This document shows, piece after piece, positions 58,908 through 64,000 of a stretch of 64,000 bases of DNA (its first letter is position 1; each line of letters opens with the position of its first letter). Origin of the DNA: CAVRAW01 sp963716135 (GTDB lineage Bacteria > Planctomycetota > Planctomycetia > Pirellulales > JADZDJ01); the NCBI GenBank assembly GCA_963716135.1, contig OY970289.1:1736001-1800000 (forward strand). Reading direction: 5' to 3'. Position numbers and translations under genes: made by a program. The notes beneath the pieces were generated by a model. That model was not told where the DNA came from, did no database searches, and saw only the letters and a list, made by a program, of their open reading frames with translations.

Positions 58908-61151
58908 AATCCTCTCCCCCGGGTGATACTTCTCCACCGCCCCCGCCTTCACGTCATCCCAATAAAACAATTCCCGCTTCATTTTTCCTTGCGACATGAG
59001 CACGGCCTGATCGAAATAATGCGGCGACTTGGGATCGCCGCTTTCGCCGAAATTCACCACCGTCGCGCCGCGCACCCGGTTCCCGAATTCAAACACGCCC
59101 ATGTACGTCGCGCCCAGCACTCCGTAATGTTTCTTGGGCGTTTGCACGAAAGGCACATTCAGCACCGGCGTGTAGTATTCCGTGAAGATCACGCCCATCG
59201 GCCCGTAACCGCCAAGGCAGGGCAAGCTGGTCAAGGTGTCGTCGAGCGATAATTCCGAGATGTCCCCCATCTCTGCCTGTCGGCGCACGCGATAAATATC
59301 TCCCCACGCCACGCGCCAGTCGCCGAATGTCTTTTGCAATTCTTGCGCGGCGGCCAACAATGCTTCCAATTGCGCCACGGGATTGTTGGCGTACTGCGGC
59401 TTGAGCGTTTCGGCCGGATACACCGTGCCGTAAAGTTCCTCGTACCACGCCGTCGCGAGCGGAGCGGCAGTGCTGTCGGCGGTAATGCGGCTGTCCCACG
59501 CCTTCAAGTGCGCCAACAGCGGTTCCACCTGTTGGGCCGATTGCGGATTTTTCTGCCTCAGGTCCCCCAGCGCCGCGGCGATCTGCGGCATGTCATGCTT
59601 GGCCCAGTACAGCGTGGTGTCGAACGCCGCCTGCTTGAGCGCTTCGAATGTCCAATCGTCGCGCGACTGAAGCATTTCGCGCGATCGCTTGGCCCGCCGT
59701 TTGTCGTCGTCGCGATCCTCGATCATGTACAGCGGAAATCGGCTGCGATCCGGGTTGTCCAAATGCGTGGTGGTGAAGGGGCTGGAATTGCAGTTCTGCA
59801 CGTAGCCGGCCCGGGGATTAAGCAATTGCGGCAACTCGTCGAGCTTGAAAAAGCCCTGCCACTCGGTGCGCGGATCGGCCCCGTCCACCGGCTTGCTCCA
59901 TTGAAATTGCGGGTCGCGCTTTGGAATCACGCCGTCATACAAATAGAAAATGTTGCCTTCGCGATCCGCATAGATCACGTTCATGAACGGCAACTGCATC
60001 AGCCCCAGTGCCTGGCGAAACTCCGCGAGATCGTGCGCTTTGCCCATGTGCAGCGCCTGCGTCATCGGCCGAAGCTCGTACAAGTTGCCCACGCGCGCCG
60101 CCAGGTAATGCTGCTCATCTTCCTTCTTCACCAGCGGCCCATGATCCGTTTTCTTGAACGTGTAATCCTGCGCCACCACGCCGTTGGACCCGCGCACCTT
60201 GATCGTTTCTTTCCACTGGGTTGCCGCGCGGTAGCCATCGCCGTAACGATACCGCAGCGGCTGCTTGGGATCGTCGAATGTCACCCGCCACACGTCGGCG
60301 ATGTCGGGCTCGTTGGTCGTTAAGGCCCAGCCCAGATTTTCATTGTGGCCCAGCGTCGGCAGCGGATTCCCAAAAAACATTCCGCCCGCCAGGTTCATCC
60401 CCTCGCCGCTGTGCAGGTGCGCTTCGTACAACTGCGCAAATCCAAAATTCGGCAAATGCGGATTAACCAACAGCAGCGCCTTGCCGTCGCGGGTTTTCTG
60501 CGGCGCGATCGCCCAGGCGTTGGATCCTCGAGCCGCCCAAATTCGCTCGTTGGTGCGCGGCAGATAATTGTTGTGCAGCCGCGTGTAGCGGAAGCAGAGC
60601 TCCAGCGTCACGTGCCGAAAAAACGCCAGCACCTGCCACGGCTCAAAATGCTCGATCAGCCGCGGTTTCACTTGCGGATTCTTGGTCAGGTAGTAATTCA
60701 ACCCGGCCACAAACGCTTCGGTCAGCACTCGATCCGCCGGATCGCAATTCGGATAATCTTCGCGCGAGCGAGGCACGATTTCAAAGGCCCGATTCAGCAG
60801 ATCCGAATTCAGCCCTTCGGCCCCGTGCACTTCGCTGTAGCGCCCCGTGGCCAGAATGTAATTGTCTTCCACTTGCCAGAAATTATCTTCCGCCTGCGCA
60901 TAGGCCAACCCAAACAATACGGCGGCATCAGTCGGACCATCGATGTGCGGCGTACCGTAGGCATCGCGATAGATGGTGATGTTCTTGGCAAGCTCCTCCG
61001 CTGTTGGCGCCGCCGCCGAACCAGCGGCTGTTTCAGTCGTCGAACGTGTTGCCGTTTCGCCGGCCCGGCACTCGCATCGGAGGTCGCCCGGAGAAATAAA
61101 GCCGGCAGTTATTGCGACCGCAAGGAGGCCACCGACCCACGAAACACGCAT
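58890..61151 (-). CDS. Exported penicillin-acylase family (Ntn) amidohydrolase
   Basis: A 753-residue exported Ntn hydrolase of the penicillin amidase / acyl-homoserine-lactone acylase family. The ATG at 61151 gives signal peptide MRVSWVGGLLAVAITAGFIS; an upstream start at 61502 would hide it. The alpha chain has ITIYRDAYGTPHIDGPTDAA and AQAEDNFWQVEDNYILATGR. The autocatalytic site is RGSNAWAIAP with nucleophile Ser210. The beta chain has LLVNPHLPNFG, PLPTLGHNENLGWALTTNEP and YVQNCNSSPF. The substrate is not predictable; quorum quenching is possible but unproven. Its final codons fall in repeat E9. Confidence 0.92.
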   Translation of the reverse strand: MRVSWVGGLLAVAITAGFISPGDLRCECRAGETATRSTTETAAGSAAAPTAEELAKNITIYRDAYGTPHIDGPTDAAVLFGLAYAQAEDNFWQVEDNYILATGRYSEVHGAEGLNSDLLNRAFEIVPRSREDYPNCDPADRVLTEAFVAGLNYYLTKNPQVKPRLIEHFEPWQVLAFFRHVTLELCFRYTRLHNNYLPRTNERIWAARGSNAWAIAPQKTRDGKALLLVNPHLPNFGFAQLYEAHLHSGEGMNLAGGMFFGNPLPTLGHNENLGWALTTNEPDIADVWRVTFDDPKQPLRYRYGDGYRAATQWKETIKVRGSNGVVAQDYTFKKTDHGPLVKKEDEQHYLAARVGNLYELRPMTQALHMGKAHDLAEFRQALGLMQLPFMNVIYADREGNIFYLYDGVIPKRDPQFQWSKPVDGADPRTEWQGFFKLDELPQLLNPRAGYVQNCNSSPFTTTHLDNPDRSRFPLYMIEDRDDDKRRAKRSREMLQSRDDWTFEALKQAAFDTTLYWAKHDMPQIAAALGDLRQKNPQSAQQVEPLLAHLKAWDSRITADSTAAPLATAWYEELYGTVYPAETLKPQYANNPVAQLEALLAAAQELQKTFGDWRVAWGDIYRVRRQAEMGDISELSLDDTLTSLPCLGGYGPMGVIFTEYYTPVLNVPFVQTPKKHYGVLGATYMGVFEFGNRVRGATVVNFGESGDPKSPHYFDQAVLMSQGKMKRELFYWDDVKAGAVEKYHPGERIEEAKR

Positions 61152-61500
61152 GAATCCACCTGTTCCGCCGGAAATCGCTCCCCACGCCTTTCCCGGCCTC
61201 CGCCGCGGTGTTCCGCACGCAGACGGCATCAGAATCGCCGGGCTGTCGAGCCCTTCGCATCGTAACGCCGGGCCTCTGCTCCCGCAACCTGCGCCGGCCG
61301 CACACTCCACACATCCCCTACAAACGATCCGATATGCCACGATCGTTTTGACCACAGGAAGCCCATGGCGTATATGCACAATAGGATCGCGTCCGGTTGC
61401 ATCTCGTTGTTCGACGAGTGTGTTCAGCCGGGGTGGTTGTCGCTCGGGGGCAGTCGTTTTCTTGCGCCCGCTGCCGAACCTCAAAAACATCGTTGGTGCC
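61152..61500. other. Divergent intergenic region, no gene seen
   Basis: About 350 bases between the acylase and the coiled-coil gene, transcribed away from each other. It should hold both promoters. No repeat or RNA element was recognised. Confidence 0.45.
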
Positions 61501-62713
61501 ATGGAAGAGCAAGTTTCTCAAACCGCCGACGAAGAGCAGTTTGAACTCCGCATTGCCAAGCTCGAGGAGCTGTCCGCTGAACTGAAGCAGCTCGAGCAGT
61601 CGCTCGGCTCTGGCCAGGAAGGCCATCAGTCCGACACTCCGCCATTGGCCCGCCGCCGGGCGCAACTGGTGGCCAAGGAAGCACGGCTGGAAGAGGAGAT
61701 GGAACGCTTGGAAGCGCGCCGCCAGCTCAGCCGCATCCAGCGCCGCCGCATCGCCGGATGGCTGAAAACCCAACGCAACGAGTTGATCCAAGAAGCGCGA
61801 AACCTTCCAGCGAGAATCGAAGCATGTCCAGCAGCAATTGCGCCGCGAACGAGCCCGTTGGGATAAAGATCGCGAAGAATTTGAGGAGCTCCGTCGGACC
61901 TTAGAAGCCAACTCCGAAAACGGCTCCACCGTCAACATTGAAGAGCTAAGCCAGTTGCAATCCGACCGATCGGCCCTCAACATGCGGGTGCAGCAATTGG
62001 AGCACCAGTTGGCCGAGGCAGAGCATCGGCTGGCTGCTCAGTCTGAGGGGCAAAATACGACTGAAATCGACGACCTGCAGCGCCGCTTTGAACTGGCCAT
62101 CGACGACGTTCGCGAACTCAAACACCGCAACGCCGAACTCGAAGAGGCGCTGGCTGAAATTCAATCGCTCGGCGGCGACGCGGGTTCCGCCGTCAACGGC
62201 CGCGATTGGAACGCCACGAAATCCAGATTGACCGCGCTGTTGAATCAGGGTGAACAGGACGAATCCATCGACGCCAACGATCGGCTGACGGTCGAAGGCG
62301 CCATCCGCATCACTGATGACATCGTCGCCCAACGAGACGAAGAAATTGTCGCCCTCAAGGAACAACTGGCGCAGCAATCCGGCGAACCCGCCGAACCGGG
62401 CGCCGCCGCAGCGTCCAACGATCAACTCTTCAATCAAGATGACATCATTCGCCAAGAGCGCGAACGACTGGCCGCGCTGAATCAAGAACTCCGCGAAAAG
62501 CTCCGACAAGCTGAAGTCGATCTGTCCGTTCAACGAGCCGGCCTTGCCCGCGAACGTGCACAATTGCAGGAAAAGCTGCGAATCGTCGAAACCGAACGGG
62601 AAGAATTGGCGGCGCAGCAGCCGGTCAATCCGGCCGCCGCTGGGGGCAAGCCAAAAAAACCTGCCCGCCGTTGGATGGAACGGATGGGCTTGAAAGAGCA
62701 GGACCAGGAATAG
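61501..62713 (+). CDS. Long coiled-coil protein, one frame break
   Basis: About 403 residues, nearly all predicted coiled coil with heptads of Glu/Leu/Arg/Gln: MEEQVSQTADEEQFELRIAK, ARLEEEMERLEARRQLSRIQ, RALNMRVQQLEHQLAEAEHR type blocks, and RERLAALNQELREKLRQAEV. It ends in a basic tail, GGKPKKPARRWMERMGL. The frame shifts near 61795 (..RNELIQ / KKRETFQRESKHVQQQL, two bases lost or one gained). A linker with few charges around GAAAASNDQLFNQDD interrupts the coil. No signal peptide. Likely a cytosolic structural or scaffold protein; function unknown. Its 3' end overlaps the convergent DUF3299 gene by 89 bases. Confidence 0.72.
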
Positions 62714-63296
62714 CAGTTCCAAGCTGCCGGCCAACTGCTAATCGCTCTCGCGCGTCGCGCACTTTGTCCGCTTCCAGATGGTACACCGCCATGCAGCGGT
62801 CTTCAGGGCTTCGCAGCTCGTGAATCGTAAAGACCCCCTCCACCGCCACGGGATGCGTGGTGAAGTCGGTTGATTTGCCCGGCGCCATCTCTACGACGAT
62901 GCAGTCGTACAGCGCCGCTCCGGGGCCGAAGCAGCACTCCATGTTGTCGCGCACCAAAACAAACTGCGTCAGCCCGCTTTGCTGAAAGCTGGGCAGAATA
63001 TAGCCCCGAATCCGAATCGGCATGTCGTGCAGCTTTTCGATCGCCGGTGTGAGCATCGAGCGCACAAACGGCTGGTCCTTCTTGATGTCGAACTTCACCG
63101 TATCGAAGGTGATGTCGCGCACTGCTTGCGGTTGCGCATCGTGCGGCGGATCGGCAACACTTCCCGAAACCGGCGGAAGATTGCTTCCTGCCGCCGCCGG
63201 CGCAGATCGATCCGAACACCCCGCGCATTGAAATGCAGCAGCCACGACCACCATGGCGCCAATCGCAAACCACAGTTTCGCTTCTGCGTTCTGCAT
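62625..63296 (-). CDS. DUF3299 lipoprotein
   Basis: About 223 residues. The start at 63296 gives MQNAEAKLWFAIGAMVVVAA, then FQCAGCSD with a plausible lipobox Cys, so the protein is probably a lipoprotein. The body matches DUF3299: FVRSMLTPAIEKLHDMPIRI, RGYILPSFQQSGLTQFVLVR, DNMECCFGPGAALYDCIVVE and HPVAVEGVFTIHEL. The ATG lies within a period-7 array (63281-63315). The C-terminal 40 residues run over the convergent coiled-coil gene and look unconserved, so the true end may be earlier. It is 23 bases after the stop of the next DUF3299 gene, in an operon. Confidence 0.78.
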   Translation of the reverse strand: MQNAEAKLWFAIGAMVVVAAAFQCAGCSDRSAPAAAGSNLPPVSGSVADPPHDAQPQAVRDITFDTVKFDIKKDQPFVRSMLTPAIEKLHDMPIRIRGYILPSFQQSGLTQFVLVRDNMECCFGPGAALYDCIVVEMAPGKSTDFTTHPVAVEGVFTIHELRSPEDRCMAVYHLEADKVRDARERLAVGRQLGTAIPGPALSSPSVPSNGGQVFLACPQRRPD

Positions 63297-63315
63297 TCTG
63301 CCTTCTGCTTTTCGC
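63281..63315. repeat. Solo period-7 array at the DUF3299 start
   Basis: On the plus strand the units CTTCTGC, GTTCTGC, ATTCTGC and CTTCTGC repeat every 7 bases. On the coding strand this reads GCAGAAG-type words, and the start ATG lies inside one unit. No mirrored arm was seen. Confidence 0.55.
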
Positions 63316-63319
63316 AGCC

Positions 63320-64000
63320 TCACCGCACTTGAGCATCGTCCATGTGGTAAAACACGACCCCCTTCGCATCCGGCGCGTCGTAAGGATCGGTCACGTGAAA
63401 CGTTCCGGCCAACTTGAACAGCTTGCTGGAAAACGCAACTCCCGCCGGATCCGCAAGCTGTACCAAAATACGATCCGTCAATTTCGGATTGCCCCCGAAA
63501 CAGCAACTGCCTTGATCGCGCACCAGCAGAAACTGCGTGATGCCATTTTGCCGCTGACCCGGGTAGACATATCCCTTGATGAACACCTTCTTGCCGTCCA
63601 GCGATTTCGCGTCGGGCGGAATTCTGTCAGGCGGTTCGTCGGGCAACGGCTGCAGAATCGAATAATCAATCCGCTCGTAGCCTTCCGGCACCTCGGTGGC
63701 ATAGATGTATCCCAGCCGCGCGAAGCCGCCGGCCCAAAACAAAACCGCCAGCACGGTTCCAGCAATCGCCAGTCCGGCGCCGGTGTACTCGCCACGATGC
63801 GTGCGAATGGTTCGCAAGGCCACGATGCCCAGAATCACGGCCGTCAGCGGAATCAGACCAAGCCACCAGTCGAACATCGCCAATGGCGACAAAATGCCCA
63901 GCGCCAGCGCCGCCACCGCCGATGACGATAGAGCGCGATATTCTTCGGCGGGATCGAAATCGTCATCCTGTTCGTTGCGCGCGAGAACAACGCAGTCCGC
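63320..64000 (-). CDS. DUF3299 membrane protein with DUF4190-like N-terminus (5' end outside window)
   Basis: At least 226 residues. The frame remains open to the right edge (ADCVVLARNEQDDDFDPAEE..), so the start lies beyond base 64000. Two helices, ALALGILSPLAMFDWWLGLI and AGLAIAGTVLAVLFWAGGFA, form a DUF4190-like membrane pair with the polar HRGEYTG between. The rest is a DUF3299 domain: KVFIKGYVYPGQRQNGITQF, LLVRDQGSCCFGGNPKLTDR and LFKLAGTFHVTDPYDAPDAK. It shares the LVRD..CCFG motif with the following lipoprotein, so the pair looks like a duplication with different membrane attachment. Confidence 0.82.
   Translation of the reverse strand, partial: ADCVVLARNEQDDDFDPAEEYRALSSSAVAALALGILSPLAMFDWWLGLIPLTAVILGIVALRTIRTHRGEYTGAGLAIAGTVLAVLFWAGGFARLGYIYATEVPEGYERIDYSILQPLPDEPPDRIPPDAKSLDGKKVFIKGYVYPGQRQNGITQFLLVRDQGSCCFGGNPKLTDRILVQLADPAGVAFSSKLFKLAGTFHVTDPYDAPDAKGVVFYHMDDAQVR

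Overview
The window looks like a chromosomal segment of a planctomycete, probably of the Pirellulales type. The DNA is GC-rich. A giant secreted protein carries the planctomycete N-terminal motif ENLEARRVL. There is a MoxR / DUF58 / BatA-like operon, secreted squalene-cyclase-fold proteins with DUF4159, PQQ propeller proteins, DUF3299 lipoproteins, a Minf_1886-family protein and an LptD-type outer-membrane protein. No phage, plasmid, insertion sequence, CRISPR array, rRNA or tRNA was recognised. This is ordinary chromosome with many lineage-specific genes.

Layout. 1-7.6 kb: larC (cut by the left edge), dgkA, lptD and a DUF4159 protein. 7.7-12.4 kb: the MoxR-DUF58-BatA operon, with a mirrored hairpin repeat at every junction. 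12.4-23.3 kb: a small zinc-binding protein, transketolase, DUF6496, a hemerythrin-like protein, a tandem-GNAT acetyltransferase, a BshC-like protein, a GT2 glycosyltransferase, a Nif3-family protein, a sugar-phosphate isomerase and a zinc-ribbon protein. 23.3-28.9 kb: a giant secreted protein with thirteen 291-bp repeats. 29.3-37.5 kb: an AI-2E-family permease, a PQQ-like lipoprotein or exported protein, a 1,335-residue protein of unknown function and rmuC. 37.6-44.5 kb: a DegT aminotransferase, uvrA, ispD, tyrS and DUF456. 44.5-48.9 kb: two exported proteins, one a PhnD domain apparently fused to a PQQ propeller, the other a catalytically altered HAD phosphatase domain fused to a cysteine-rich propeller. 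49.3-57.8 kb: groEL, groES, birA, an RlmM-like methyltransferase, hsp20, a squalene-cyclase-fold protein, a second groES, a 51-residue membrane peptide, a Minf_1886 protein and ricT. 57.9-58.8 kb: a fluoride riboswitch, its terminator, crcB and DUF190. 58.9-64 kb: a penicillin-acylase-family protein, a coiled-coil protein and two DUF3299 proteins, the last cut by the right edge.

Two signals cut across the annotation. First, nine intergenic elements have arms built from short words repeated every 7, 8 or 10 bases and mirrored as reverse complements. Because those periods are not multiples of three and the words contain TAA, TGA or TAG, most arms place stop codons in all three frames, from both directions. 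Some of them supply the actual stop or start codons of neighbouring genes. Second, about eighteen single frame breaks interrupt otherwise intact genes, including housekeeping ones such as tkt and uvrA. Most fit loss of one base, often in a short homopolymer, so draft-assembly error is the most likely cause. Interrupted genes are listed as one spanning CDS.
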